The notes beneath the pieces are model-generated. The model ran no database searches. It saw nothing but the letters and a program-made list of their open reading frames with translations, and had not been told where the DNA came from. This document shows positions 8,001 to 18,144 of a stretch of 64,000 nucleotides of DNA, one piece after another (the first letter of the stretch is position 1; the number at the start of each line of letters is the position of its first letter). The translations under genes were made by a program, and so were the position numbers. Source of the DNA: Azospirillum sp. TSA2s (lineage in GTDB: Bacteria > Pseudomonadota > Alphaproteobacteria > Azospirillales > Azospirillaceae); the NCBI RefSeq assembly GCF_004923315.1, contig NZ_CP039649.1, positions 644,001 through 708,000 of the forward strand, in the 5' to 3' direction.

Positions 8001-8927
8001 TCAGTTGGGAACCGGCACGCGGCCGCCCAGTTCCTGCGTCACCGCGGCGGCGGCGCGCTTGACCATCTCGCCCAGGGCGCGCAACCGCGCGTCCTCGATG
8101 CGCCGGCTGGAGCCGGACAGCGACAGGGCGCCCATCACACGGGAATTCTCGTCGAAGATCGGGGCGGCGACACAGCGCAGGCCGGACACCCGCTCCTCCT
8201 GGTCCAGGGCATAGCCGCGGGTGCGAACCAGCGTCAGGTCGCGGTAGAGCGCCGGCAGCGACGACAGGGTGCTGCGGGTGAACTGGCGCATGCCGCGCTG
8301 GGTGACGATGGTCTGGATCTTGGTCTCCGGCATGCCGGCCAGCAGAGCCTTGCCGACGGCGGAGCAGTGCAGCAGCGTGCGGTCGGTCTGCGGCACCGCG
8401 ACCTGGGCGGCGCGGGGACCGCCGACGCGGGCCAGATAGAGCGCCTCGCCATTCTCCTCGACGGCGAGGTTCACGATCTCGCTGCTCTCCTCCATCAGGC
8501 GGCGCATGCGGGGACGGGCGACATCGACCAGATTGCGGGTCTTCAGGAAATTGGCGCCGGTCATATAGGCCTGGACGCCGACCACCCAGCCGCGCGCGCT
8601 CTGGTCGAAGCGGACGTAGCGCTCGTACTGCAGGGTCGTCAGCAGGCGATGGGTGGTGGAGGGCGACAGGGTCGCGGCCTCAGACAACTCGGTCAGGGTC
8701 ATCGGCCCGTCATTGGAGCCGAGGATCGTCAGGATGTTCAGCGCGCGGCACAGCGACTGGACGACTTGGCCCCGATCGGCTTTGGCATCGGCCTTGGCGT
8801 CCTTGCCGTTGTCGTTCTTCACCCGCGGCGTTTCGATGATGGCGGTCTTGATGATCGCGGCGGCGCCCTCGCTGGGGTCATCGTGGATGATGCGGCGGGC
8901 AGTGCTCGTGTGGGCTTGCGCTTTCAT
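8001..8927 (-). CDS. IclR-family transcriptional regulator
   Basis: 308 aa. The first 55 residues are a charged, variable extension. A winged HTH follows (about 58-115: SLCRALNILTILGS..MTLTELSEAATLSPSTTHRLLTTL), then the IclR effector domain (about 125-300, with LHCSAVGKALLA and YALDQEERVSGLRCVAAPI). Many relatives (GclR, AllR) sense glyoxylate or allantoin-related acids. Position at the end of the oxc-frc-sucCD run makes that type of ligand plausible but not shown. The start is supported by GGGAGATGGGAC just before the ATG. A hairpin between sucD and this gene may lower its share of the operon transcript. Confidence 0.85.
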   Translation of the reverse strand: MKAQAHTSTARRIIHDDPSEGAAAIIKTAIIETPRVKNDNGKDAKADAKADRGQVVQSLCRALNILTILGSNDGPMTLTELSEAATLSPSTTHRLLTTLQYERYVRFDQSARGWVVGVQAYMTGANFLKTRNLVDVARPRMRRLMEESSEIVNLAVEENGEALYLARVGGPRAAQVAVPQTDRTLLHCSAVGKALLAGMPETKIQTIVTQRGMRQFTRSTLSSLPALYRDLTLVRTRGYALDQEERVSGLRCVAAPIFDENSRVMGALSLSGSSRRIEDARLRALGEMVKRAAAAVTQELGGRVPVPN

Positions 8928-9012
8928 GTCCCATCTCCCTCGGGGTCCGGCGCGTTGATTGCGCCTGTCTGTTGCGGCTGATGGCGTGAGTGACAGAAGC
9001 TTTGCGTGAAGC

Positions 9013-9040
9013 GCGGGACCGTCGCGGACGGCGGTCCCGC
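9013..9040 (-). terminator. Intercistronic hairpin between sucD and iclR
   Basis: GCGGGACCG and CGGTCCCGC form a 9-bp G/C stem with a 10-base loop, 10 bases after the sucD stop. No T-run follows, so it is more likely an attenuating or RNA-stabilising hairpin than a full terminator. Confidence 0.5.
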
Positions 9041-9050
9041 GGGGTACCGG

Positions 9051-9926
9051 TCAAACTTTGAAAATGGACTGCATGGTGGAGCCCAGGCTGGCGGGGCTGT
9101 CGGCGACGGCGATGCCGACCGACTTCATGAAGTCGATCTTGAAGTCGGCGGTGTCGTTGCCGCCGGAGATCACCGCGCCGGCATGGCCCATGCGGCGGCC
9201 CGGAGGGGCCGTGCGGCCGGCGATGAAGCCGACGACCGGCTTCTTCGTGCCCGAGGCCTTGATGAACTCGGCGCCGCGGAGTTCGGCGTCGCCGCCGATC
9301 TCGCCGATCATGATGATGCCCTCGGTCTCCGGGTCCTTCACGAACAGCTCCAGGCTGTCGACGAAGTTGGTGCCGTTGACCGGGTCGCCGCCGATGCCGA
9401 TGCAGGTGGTCTGGCCGAGGCCGGCCGCCGTGGTCTGCGCCACCGCCTCATAGGTCAGCGTGCCGGAGCGCGAGACGATGCCGATCTTGCCACGCTTGTG
9501 GATGTGGCCCGGCATGATGCCGATCTTGCACTCGTCCGGCGTGATGATGCCGGGGCAGTTCGGGCCGATCAGGCGGGTGGCCGAACCATTGAGCGCACGC
9601 TTGACGCGGACCATGTCCAGCACCGGGATGCCTTCGGTGATGCAGACCACCAGCGGGATCCCGGCGTCGATCGCTTCCAGGATCGCGTCGGCCGCGAAGG
9701 GCGGCGGCACGTAGATCACGGAGGCGTTCGCACCGGTCTTCTCCACCGCTTCCGACACGGTGTCGAAGATCGGCAGGTCGAGGTGCTTGGCGCCGCCCTT
9801 ACCGGGGGTCACGCCGCCGACCATCCTGGTGCCGTAGGCGATGGCCTGTTCGGAGTGGAAGGTGCCCTGGGCTCCGGTGAAGCCCTGGCAGATCACCTTC
9901 GTGTTCTTGTCGACGAGAACAGCCAT
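9051..9926 (-). CDS. sucD: Succinate-CoA ligase alpha subunit
   Basis: 291 aa from ATG 9926. It has a CoA-binding Rossmann N-domain (KVICQGFTGAQGTFHSEQAI) and a ligase domain with the phosphohistidine loop GRTAPPGRRMGHAGAVIS. With SucC it interconverts succinyl-CoA and succinate with ATP or GTP. It starts one base after the sucC stop, so the two are translationally linked. The usual TCA partners (mdh, sucAB, lpd) are absent and frc lies next door instead. This may be the only copy or a second one serving CoA transfer to oxalate. Malate-CoA ligase (MtkA) is a close relative and cannot be excluded by eye. Confidence 0.92.
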   Translation of the reverse strand: MAVLVDKNTKVICQGFTGAQGTFHSEQAIAYGTRMVGGVTPGKGGAKHLDLPIFDTVSEAVEKTGANASVIYVPPPFAADAILEAIDAGIPLVVCITEGIPVLDMVRVKRALNGSATRLIGPNCPGIITPDECKIGIMPGHIHKRGKIGIVSRSGTLTYEAVAQTTAAGLGQTTCIGIGGDPVNGTNFVDSLELFVKDPETEGIIMIGEIGGDAELRGAEFIKASGTKKPVVGFIAGRTAPPGRRMGHAGAVISGGNDTADFKIDFMKSVGIAVADSPASLGSTMQSIFKV

Positions 9927-9927
9927 C

Positions 9928-11127
<1,200 letters not shown>

Positions 11128-11310
11128 GGTTTGCGTCTCTGACCCTGTTCGGGAATGGTCTTTTGGAGGCCGCGGGGAGCCGGAAATTTGTCGGCTGACA
11201 GGCGGCGGATTTTTAAAAGTCCGGGCTTCGGCTCTCAGGCGACCGGGAAGGGGACGGTCGGGGGAGAGGGAGGCGCGGTCCAGTATTTTAAAGGCACTAT
11301 TGCTGGTGGA

Positions 11311-11355
11311 GTTAGACCCCCACCTAACCTCCCCCGCTGGGCGGGGGAGGGACTA
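11311..11355. repeat. Half copy of the CCCCCGCTGGGCGGGGG palindromic repeat
   Basis: ACCCCCACCTAACC leads into a hairpin of CCTCCCCCGC and GCGGGGGAGG with a short loop. It is one arm of the bipartite repeat seen complete at about 21.5, 23.3, 33.9 and 39.0 kb. It sits between frc and sucC and may act as an RNA hairpin there. Confidence 0.75.
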
Positions 11356-11374
11356 AGTTTGCATGGCGTGTGCG

Positions 11375-12649
11375 TTACTCCGCCGCTAACCGCTGCACGA
11401 CGCCGATGGCGCCGCTGTCGCGGATTTCGACGATCTCACGCTCGCCGAAACCCAGCACGTCACGCAGGATTTCGTCGGTGTGCTCGCCCAGCAGGGGGGA
11501 GCGGGTGACCTCCGTCGGGCTGTCGGACAGCTTGATCGGGTTGCCGACCGTCAGGTAGCTGCCGCGGGTCGGATGCTCCACCTCGACCAGCGTGCCGGTC
11601 TCGTAGAGCGACTTGTCCTCGGCGATCTCCTTCATCGACAGGATCGGGCCGCAGGGAATGTCGTACTTGTTGAGGATGTCCATGACCTCGAACTTGGTCA
11701 GGGTCTTGGTCCATTCCTCGATGGTCGCGAAGATGCTCATCAGGCGCGGCAGGCGGGCCACCGGGGTGGCGTAGTCGGGATCGGTGATCCACTCCTCCTT
11801 GCCGATGACCTTGCAGATCGACTTCCACACCGGCGCCTGGGCGATGAAGTAGATGTAGGCGTTGGGATCCGTCTCCCAGCCCTTGCACTTCAGGATCCAG
11901 CCCGGCTGACCGCCGCCCGAGGCGTTGCCGGCCCGCGGCACGGTGTCGCCGAACTCGCCGTTCGGGTATTGCGGGTATTCCTTCATCGGCCCATGGGCCA
12001 GGCGCTGCTGGTCGCGCAGCTTGACGCGGCACAGGTTCAGCACGGCATCCTGCATGGCGGCCAGCACCTTCTGGCCCCGGCCGGTTTCCTTGCGCTGGTA
12101 GAGCGCGGTGACGATGCCGAGCGCCAGATGCAGCCCGGTGCCGCTGTCGCCGATCTGGGCACCGGTGACCATGGGCGGGCCGTCGTCGAAGCCGGTGGTC
12201 GAGGCGGCGCCGCCCGCGCATTGGGCGACGTTCTCGTACACCTTGCAGTTCTCGAACGGCCCGGGGCCGAAGCCCTTGACCGACGCGACGATCATCGCGG
12301 GGTTCAGTTCCTGGATGCGTTCCCAGGTGAACCCCATGCGATCGAGCACGCCGGGGGCGAAGTTTTCGACCATCACGTCGCAGGTCTTGATCAGCGCCTC
12401 CAGCACCTCCTTGCCCTTGGGCGTCTTGGTGTCGAGGGTGATGGACCGCTTGTTGTGGTTCAGCATGGTGAAATACAGGCTGTCGGCGTCCGGCAGGTCG
12501 CGCAGCTGGCCGCGGGTGATGTCACCCTCGCCCGGCCGTTCGACCTTGATGACGTCGGCGCCGAACCAGGCGAGCAACTGGGTGCAGGTCGGCCCCGACT
12601 GCACATGCGTGAAGTCGAGAATCCGCACGCCCTGAAGTGCCTTGCCCAT
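11375..12649 (-). CDS. frc: Formyl-CoA:oxalate CoA-transferase
   Basis: 424 aa, class III CoA-transferase. It matches Oxalobacter Frc throughout: LDFTHVQSGP at the N-terminus, catalytic Asp168 in QIGDSGTG (Asp169 of the Oxalobacter enzyme), MQDAVLNL..KLRDQQRL and the glycine loop GGGQPGW. It moves CoA from formyl-CoA (or succinyl-CoA in some relatives) to oxalate, giving oxalyl-CoA in the cytosol. The ribosome site GGGGGAGAG is good. It follows oxc by 59 bases in the same direction and is followed by sucCD, which could supply succinyl-CoA as CoA donor to prime the cycle. Confidence 0.95.
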   Translation of the reverse strand: MGKALQGVRILDFTHVQSGPTCTQLLAWFGADVIKVERPGEGDITRGQLRDLPDADSLYFTMLNHNKRSITLDTKTPKGKEVLEALIKTCDVMVENFAPGVLDRMGFTWERIQELNPAMIVASVKGFGPGPFENCKVYENVAQCAGGAASTTGFDDGPPMVTGAQIGDSGTGLHLALGIVTALYQRKETGRGQKVLAAMQDAVLNLCRVKLRDQQRLAHGPMKEYPQYPNGEFGDTVPRAGNASGGGQPGWILKCKGWETDPNAYIYFIAQAPVWKSICKVIGKEEWITDPDYATPVARLPRLMSIFATIEEWTKTLTKFEVMDILNKYDIPCGPILSMKEIAEDKSLYETGTLVEVEHPTRGSYLTVGNPIKLSDSPTEVTRSPLLGEHTDEILRDVLGFGEREIVEIRDSGAIGVVQRLAAE

Positions 12650-12708
12650 GTATCTCTCCCCCTGCTTTTTTAAAGTCGTGTGGCCGCTTGGCTTCCTGAG
12701 GCCGTCTC

Positions 12709-14472
12709 TTAGGACGGCATCTTACGGACCGAGCTGGTCGGGTTCAGGCTGCCGATATTGCCGCTTTCGGTGCCCGCCGCCGGATCGATGACGGCGTTGA
12801 TCAGGGTCGGACGGCCGCTGTCCATCGCCTCGTTGACCGCGCGGTACAGCTCGTCCGGGTTGGTGACATGGACACCGACGCCGCCGAAGGCTTCCATCAT
12901 CTTGTCGTAACGGGAACCCGGGACGAAGACCATCGGCGACGGGTCGGCCCCGCCGGTCGGGTTGGTGTCGGTCCCGCGATAGATGCCGTTGTTGTTGAAG
13001 ATGACGATGCAGACCGGCAGGTTGTAGCGGCAGATCGTCTCCACCTCCATGCCGGAGAAGCCGAAGGCGCTGTCGCCCTCAACCGCCAGAACCGGCTTGC
13101 CGCTCTCCACCGCCGCGGCGACGGCGTAGCCCATGCCGACGCCCATGACGCCCCAGGTGCCGACGTCCAGACGCTTGCGCGGCTCGTACATGTCGATGAT
13201 GCCGCGGGCGAGGTCGAGGGTGTTGGCGCCCTCGTTGACCAGCATGGCGTCCGGCCGCTCCTTGATGACGCGGCGCAGAGCGCCCAGCGCACCATGGAAG
13301 TTCATCGGCGACGCGTTGCTCATCAGCTTCGGCGCCATCTTGGCGACGTTCTGCTCACGCTTGGCCGCGACGGTGGCCATCCACTCGGTCGGCGGGGTCA
13401 GGCCGCCCTCGATGCCCTTCAGCATCACTTCCATGACCGACGCGATGTCGCCGACCAGCGGGGCATGGATTTCGACGTTGCTGTCCATCTCCCGCGGCTC
13501 GATGTCGACCTGGATGAACTTCTTGGAGCCGGGCTTGCCCCAGGTCTTGCCCTTGCCGTGCGACAGCAGCCAGTTCAGGCGCGCGCCGACCAGCATGACC
13601 ACGTCGGCTTCCTGCAGCACCAGCGAACGGGCGGCGCCGGCCGACTGCGGATGCGTGTCGGGCAGCAGCCCCTTGGCCATGCTCATCTGCAGGAAGGGGA
13701 TGCCGCTCTTCTCGACGAAGGAGCGGATCGTCTCGTCGGCCTGGGCGTAAGCGGCGCCCTTGCCGAAGATGACCAGCGGACGCTTGGCACCCTTCAGCAG
13801 GTCGAGCGCGCGGTTGACCGCGTCGGCCGACGGATACTGCGCCGGGGTCGGATCGACCACCTTGACCAGCGACTTGGCGCCTTCCACGGCGTCCATCACC
13901 TGCGAGAACAGCTTGGCCGGCAGGTCGAGATAGACGCCGCCCGGACGGCCCGACACGGCGGCGCGGATGGCACGCGCCACGCCGATGCCGATGTCCTGGG
14001 CGTGCAGGATGCGGAAGGCGGCCTTGCACAGCGGCTTGGCGATGGCGAGCTGGTCCATCTCCTCATAGTCGCCCTGCTGCAGGTCGACGATCTCGCGCTC
14101 CGACGAGCCGCTGATGAGGATCATCGGGAAGCAGTTGGTGGTGGCGTTCGCCAGAGCGGTCAGGCCGTTCAGGAAGCCCGGCGCCGACACCGTCATGCAG
14201 ACGCCCGGCTTCTTCGTCATGAAACCGGCGATCGCGGCGGCGTTGCCGGCATTCTGTTCGTGGCGGAACGAAACGACGCGCATGCCCTCGGCCTGCGCCA
14301 TGCGCAGCAGGTCGGAGATCGGAATACCGGGGACGACATACAGGTTGTTGATGTCGTTGAGCTTGAGCGCGTCGATGACGAGCTGGAAGCCGTCGGTCAG
14401 CGCCGGCGCGTCTTCGACAACAGATGCTTCCGTGGCCTGGTTCTTAGTGATCGTTGCAGCCGCAGTAGACAT
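12709..14472 (-). CDS. oxc: Oxalyl-CoA decarboxylase
   Basis: 587 aa from ATG 14472, chosen for GGGGAGGAG 8 bases upstream. ThDP-dependent enzyme with three domains: the PYR domain has the catalytic Glu in FRHEQNAGNAAA; the middle domain; and the PP domain has the Mg/ThDP motif EGDSAFGFSGMEVETICRYN..NNNG. IYRGTDTNPTG in the active-site lid and a C-terminal Ser/Arg tail match known Oxc. It decarboxylates oxalyl-CoA to formyl-CoA, which Frc recycles. Directly downstream of gntR and upstream of frc. Confidence 0.95.
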   Translation of the reverse strand: MSTAAATITKNQATEASVVEDAPALTDGFQLVIDALKLNDINNLYVVPGIPISDLLRMAQAEGMRVVSFRHEQNAGNAAAIAGFMTKKPGVCMTVSAPGFLNGLTALANATTNCFPMILISGSSEREIVDLQQGDYEEMDQLAIAKPLCKAAFRILHAQDIGIGVARAIRAAVSGRPGGVYLDLPAKLFSQVMDAVEGAKSLVKVVDPTPAQYPSADAVNRALDLLKGAKRPLVIFGKGAAYAQADETIRSFVEKSGIPFLQMSMAKGLLPDTHPQSAGAARSLVLQEADVVMLVGARLNWLLSHGKGKTWGKPGSKKFIQVDIEPREMDSNVEIHAPLVGDIASVMEVMLKGIEGGLTPPTEWMATVAAKREQNVAKMAPKLMSNASPMNFHGALGALRRVIKERPDAMLVNEGANTLDLARGIIDMYEPRKRLDVGTWGVMGVGMGYAVAAAVESGKPVLAVEGDSAFGFSGMEVETICRYNLPVCIVIFNNNGIYRGTDTNPTGGADPSPMVFVPGSRYDKMMEAFGGVGVHVTNPDELYRAVNEAMDSGRPTLINAVIDPAAGTESGNIGSLNPTSSVRKMPS

Positions 14473-14515
14473 ATGGGTGACTCCTCCCCGAGGCTCCAAA
14501 AAGGTTCAAGATCGG

Positions 14516-15205
14516 TTAGTCGAGGAAGGCGCAATGCCGTTCCACGTACTGTGCGAGACCGAGCGTGTGTTCCCGGACGCGGCGTTCCGCGAGATCGGCA
14601 TCGCGGGCGGCAAGCGCCTCGATGATTTCCCGATGCTCGTGGACGGACTGGTCGGCACGGTCGCCGAGGCCCATCGTCGCGCGGCGGATCGCACGCATAT
14701 GGATGAAGAAGCGGTCGGTCAGGTCCGAGATCAGGGTGGAGCCCGAAGCCTGGACGATGCTTTGATGGAAGACGATGTTGGCGTCCGAATACTCGGCGAC
14801 ATGTTCCGCCAACTCGGCTTTCGTATATTTGTCGAACGCGGCGTGCAGGAGTTCCAGCTTGTCCGTGGTGGCGTTTTCGACGAACAGGCGTGCCGCCATG
14901 CCTTCCAGGGCGGCACACACCGTGATCATCTCCACCAGTTCGGCCTTCGTCTTGCGCACCACGAAGATCCCGCGCCGCGGTTGGGAGCGGATGAACCCCT
15001 CCTGTTCCAGCAGCGCCATAGCCTCACGCACCGGGGTGCGGCTGACACCCAACGCTTCGCACAGTCGGCGTTCGTCCAACCTGATCTCGTTGCTCTGGCC
15101 GTAGATGTTCATCTGCGTGATGGCCTGTCGCAGCGATTGGTAGGCCTTGGCCTTGAAGCTCATCCCCTGTTCGAGGGGTTCAACACTGAATCTTTCGCGG
15201 TTCAT
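14516..15205 (-). CDS. GntR-family (FadR/FCD) regulator, first copy
   Basis: 229 aa. A winged HTH (about 18-85: LRQAITQMNIY..RLDERRLCEALGVSRTPVREAMALLEQEGFI) and an FCD all-helical ligand domain with metal-binding His/Asp residues (AEYSDANIVFHQSIV, HMRAIRRA, HEHREIIEAL). The same length as, and very similar to, the copy at 39169-39858, including QPRRGIFVVRKTK. It heads the oxc-frc-sucCD run. A perfect half of the TGGTATACCA palindrome lies about 115 bases upstream, so autoregulation is likely. The start at 15205 has only a weak ribosome site. Ligand unknown; oxalate, glyoxylate or an acyl-CoA is likely from context. Confidence 0.88.
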   Translation of the reverse strand: MNRERFSVEPLEQGMSFKAKAYQSLRQAITQMNIYGQSNEIRLDERRLCEALGVSRTPVREAMALLEQEGFIRSQPRRGIFVVRKTKAELVEMITVCAALEGMAARLFVENATTDKLELLHAAFDKYTKAELAEHVAEYSDANIVFHQSIVQASGSTLISDLTDRFFIHMRAIRRATMGLGDRADQSVHEHREIIEALAARDADLAERRVREHTLGLAQYVERHCAFLD

Positions 15206-15306
15206 CACGTTTCCGACCCTTTGCGCGCCGACGCCATCGGCGCCGCTTGTTGTCGTGAGCGTTCCTGTGCGAGCGTCCGGGTGATCGCCCTGTGGCGCGT
15301 CGTTTT

Positions 15307-15340
15307 GAATTATCGATACGGTATACCAGATGCCAGACAC
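15307..15340. promoter_or_regulatory. Operator/promoter element for the gntR-oxc-frc run
   Basis: The core CGGTATACCA (15319-15328) is one base off the palindrome TGGTATACCA. The surrounding 34 bases match those at 31002-31035 (in front of oxlT) at 31 positions. It lies in the divergent gap between gntR (minus) and an iclR gene (plus) and could serve both. Confidence 0.65.
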
Positions 15341-15483
15341 CCGCAACATCAATTGCGGGCACCTCGAACTATTTCTGCCGCCGACGGAGTTGTGGGCGGT
15401 TTTGTTCGATTTCTCTGGCTATTGCGCGGTAATCGCCCTAATTTGGCCGTCCTAGGACCGCTCTTCGGGGAAGGAGCCATCGC

Positions 15484-16317
15484 ATGGCCGACACTCAGCA
15501 TCTGGCCAAGGCCGCGGACGAGCCGTCTTCCGGCGCGGCGGAGGAAGCGTCCGACCCGAACTTCATGACCTCTCTGGCCCGTGGCCTGTCGGTGATTCGC
15601 GCCTTCACCGAACGCGAGCCGAACCTGACCATCGCCGACATCGCCAAGATCACCGGCCTGCCGCGGGCGGCGGCGCGGCGCTGCCTGCTGACGCTGATGC
15701 AACTGGGCTATGCCGGATCGGACGGCCGGACCTTCCATCTGCGGCCGAAGATCCTGGCGCTGGGTTATTCGTTCCTGTCGTCGGCCCCGCTGGCGACGAT
15801 CCTCGACCCGCTGATCGAACAGGTGAGCGGGGCGGTGCAGGAATCCTGCTCCGCCGCCGTGCTGGACGAAGACGACGTGGTCTATATCGCCCGCGCGGCG
15901 ACCAAGCGGATCATGTCGGTCGGGCTGAATGTCGGCAGCCGCCTGCCCGCCTATTGCACCTCGATGGGCCGCGTCCTGCTGGCGGCGCTGCCGGAGGCGG
16001 AACTGGACGCCTATCTGGCGCGGGTGCCGCTGAAGCCCTACACGGAGCGGACCATCACCGCGACCGACGCGCTGAAGCGCGAACTGGAGCGGGTGCGGGA
16101 GCGCGGCTTCTCATTGGTGGACCAGGAATTGGAACTGGGGCTGCGCTCCATCGCCGTGCCGATCCGCACCGCATCGGGCCGCGTGGTCGCGGCGATGAAC
16201 ATCAGCGCCCAGGCCGCCCGCGTCACCTGCCCGGAGATGGAGGTGCAGTTCCTGCCCCATCTGACCCGCGCGGCGGAAGAGGCGCGGGTGCTGCTGGTGC
16301 GCTCACGGGGGGTGTGA
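15484..16317 (+). CDS. IclR-family regulator, PcaR/PobR-like
   Basis: 277 aa. HTH at about 27-85 (SLARGLSVIRAFTEREPNLTIADIAKITGLPRAAARRCLLTL) and an IclR effector domain with CTSMGRVLLAALP and SLVDQELELGLRSIAVPI. The pattern is that of the PcaR/PcaU/PobR branch, which usually acts on aromatic-acid catabolism genes, but no such genes are near. It is divergent from gntR and its stop is 1 base from the GTG of the AraC gene, so both are one transcript. Confidence 0.85.
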   Translation: MADTQHLAKAADEPSSGAAEEASDPNFMTSLARGLSVIRAFTEREPNLTIADIAKITGLPRAAARRCLLTLMQLGYAGSDGRTFHLRPKILALGYSFLSSAPLATILDPLIEQVSGAVQESCSAAVLDEDDVVYIARAATKRIMSVGLNVGSRLPAYCTSMGRVLLAALPEAELDAYLARVPLKPYTERTITATDALKRELERVRERGFSLVDQELELGLRSIAVPIRTASGRVVAAMNISAQAARVTCPEMEVQFLPHLTRAAEEARVLLVRSRGV

Positions 16318-16318
16318 G

Positions 16319-17407
16319 GTGGAGGTCCGCCCTTCCGCGGACGGCGATCCACTCTCGGACATCCTGACGCTGGCGGGCAGCCGCTGCGCCGTGTCCGGAC
16401 GGCTGGCGGCCGGCGGGAACTGGGCGATGCGCTTCCCACCGCCAGGGATGATCAAGTTCATCGCCATCATGACGGGCGACGTCTGGCTGGTGGTGGACGG
16501 GATCGATGAGCCGCGTCACCTCGACACCGGCGACGTGATCATGCTGGCCGCGGAGCGGCCTTTTCGTCTCGGCAGCGACCTTGCCCTGCCCGCGGAGGAC
16601 GGCGCCGGCGCCTTCGCCGCGGCGGCCGGCGATCCGACGAAGGGTGACCGGGTGACGGTCGGCAACGGCGCGGAGTTCCTGGCGGTCGGCGGGCATGTCA
16701 CGCTCGATCCAATCCGTGGCCACCTGCTCCGGGACGTGTTGCCGCCGCTGATCCATGTTCGGTCGGGAGCGCCGGAGGCGCCGGCCATGCGCTGGCTGCT
16801 TGAGCAACTCGGGAGCGAATTGGCTGGAGAGCGGCCGGGCACCATGCTGGTGTCGGGTCAGTTGGCGCAGATGCTGTTCGTCCAGATCATCCGCGCCCAT
16901 CTCGCCACATCCGGTCCGCTCGGTCCCGGTTGGGCCGGCGCGTTGCGCGACCCGCGCCTCGTTCCCGCCCTGCGGCTGATGCACGGCGATCCCGGCCGCG
17001 CCTGGCAACTCGGGGAACTGGCGCGGGCGTCGGGCATGTCGCGGACGGCCTTCGCCGTACGCTTCAAGGCGGCGGCCGGGGTCGGGCCGCTCACCTATCT
17101 GCTGAACTGGCGCATGCGGCTGGCCGAGCGGGAGCTGTGCTGCGGCAAGACACCGGTGTCGGCCATCGCCCTGTCGCTCGGCTACCAGTCGGAAAGCGCG
17201 TTCAGCAACGCCTTCAAGCGGACCTTCGGTATGGCGCCGAGCCTTTACCGCAACAAGCATGCGGCAGCCGGGCTGGTGGCGGCGCGGTCAGGCCTGCGCG
17301 GTGGGGCGGACGATGATCTCGTTGAGGTCGACATCGGCAGGCTGGTCGATGGCGAAAGCGATCGCACGGGCGACGGCGTCCGGCGGGATCCCAAGCGCGT
17401 CGCGTGA
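16319..17407 (+). CDS. AraC-family regulator with cupin N-domain
   Basis: 362 aa from GTG 16319. The N-terminal cupin_6-type sensor domain (about 1-200) and double HTH (about 220-315: AWQLGELARASGMSRTAFAVRFKAAAGVGPLTYLLNWRM..SAIALSLGYQSESAFSNAFKRTFGMAPS) are clear. AraC proteins of this type often control a neighbouring dehydrogenase. The last 40 or so residues run past the usual end and overlap the 3' end of the convergent SDR gene by 120 bases. That tail is unlike AraC tails and may reflect loss of the original stop. Confidence 0.8.
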   Translation: MEVRPSADGDPLSDILTLAGSRCAVSGRLAAGGNWAMRFPPPGMIKFIAIMTGDVWLVVDGIDEPRHLDTGDVIMLAAERPFRLGSDLALPAEDGAGAFAAAAGDPTKGDRVTVGNGAEFLAVGGHVTLDPIRGHLLRDVLPPLIHVRSGAPEAPAMRWLLEQLGSELAGERPGTMLVSGQLAQMLFVQIIRAHLATSGPLGPGWAGALRDPRLVPALRLMHGDPGRAWQLGELARASGMSRTAFAVRFKAAAGVGPLTYLLNWRMRLAERELCCGKTPVSAIALSLGYQSESAFSNAFKRTFGMAPSLYRNKHAAAGLVAARSGLRGGADDDLVEVDIGRLVDGESDRTGDGVRRDPKRVA

Positions 17408-18031
17408 TGCGGCAAGCCGCGCCCGCACCTCCGCACTGGTGATGCCGTCGATAAAGTCCGTGCGAACGAAGCCGGGGGATACGACCGTCACCCGAAGGGT
17501 CTCGCCGGCCTCCTGCCGCAGCCCTTCGCAGATGGTGCGGACGGCGACCTTCGTTCCGGCATAGACGGCCATGGTCGGCACCGTGCGGTGCGCGGCGGTC
17601 GATGCCGTGGTGACGAAATGGCCGCTTCCCTGGGCGCGGAAGACCGGCAGCGCAGCAGCGATGCCGTAGAGCACGCCCTTGATGTTGACGTCCACCATGT
17701 CTTCCCAATCCTCGACCCGCAATTCGTCGAGCGGCGAGATCGGACCGATACCGGCGTTGTTGATGAGGACGTCGAGCCGTCCGAACCGCTCGCACGCCAG
17801 CCCGACCAGAGCGGTTAGGTCGCCGCGCCGGCGGACATCGGTCGGCAGGAAGACCGCTTCGCCGCCGGCCTGCGCGATGCGTCGAGCCAGCGCTTCCAGC
17901 CGATCCGCCCGGCGGGCGCCGAGGACGAGCTTCGCGCCGGATGCGGCCAGACGCAGGGCCGTCGCCTCGCCGATGCCGCTGCTGGCACCGGTGATCGCCA
18001 CGACCTTCGAAGTGGGTGCTGAGCTGTTCAT
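17288..18031 (-). CDS. Short-chain dehydrogenase/reductase (classical SDR)
   Basis: 247 aa from ATG 18031 with GGAG upstream. NAD(P)-binding TGASSGIGEATAL, NNAG motif (INNAGIGP), catalytic Ser in TASTAAH and YxxxK (VYAGTKVAV). An Arg in LGARRADRL after beta-2 suggests NADP preference. Similar to YdfG-like serine/3-hydroxy acid dehydrogenases. Substrate unknown; convergent with the AraC gene, which probably controls it. Confidence 0.85.
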   Translation of the reverse strand: MNSSAPTSKVVAITGASSGIGEATALRLAASGAKLVLGARRADRLEALARRIAQAGGEAVFLPTDVRRRGDLTALVGLACERFGRLDVLINNAGIGPISPLDELRVEDWEDMVDVNIKGVLYGIAAALPVFRAQGSGHFVTTASTAAHRTVPTMAVYAGTKVAVRTICEGLRQEAGETLRVTVVSPGFVRTDFIDGITSAEVRARLAASRDALGIPPDAVARAIAFAIDQPADVDLNEIIVRPTAQA

Positions 18032-18144
18032 GAGTCGTCTCCGCTGTGATGGACGGAAACGATAGACGCCGGGCGCCGAACGCTGAATGCGCGGGCGTTC
18101 GCAAGATCTGCGCGATCGTTCAGGAAATGTCGGCGCTGACTGCC

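Noticed and set aside
12868..14625. Long plus-strand frame opposite oxc (and similar long frames opposite gcl, sucC, frc, pyk)
   Set aside because: High GC content gives long open antisense frames. The amino-acid composition is Arg/His/Gln-rich without family motifs, and the minus-strand product is certain.
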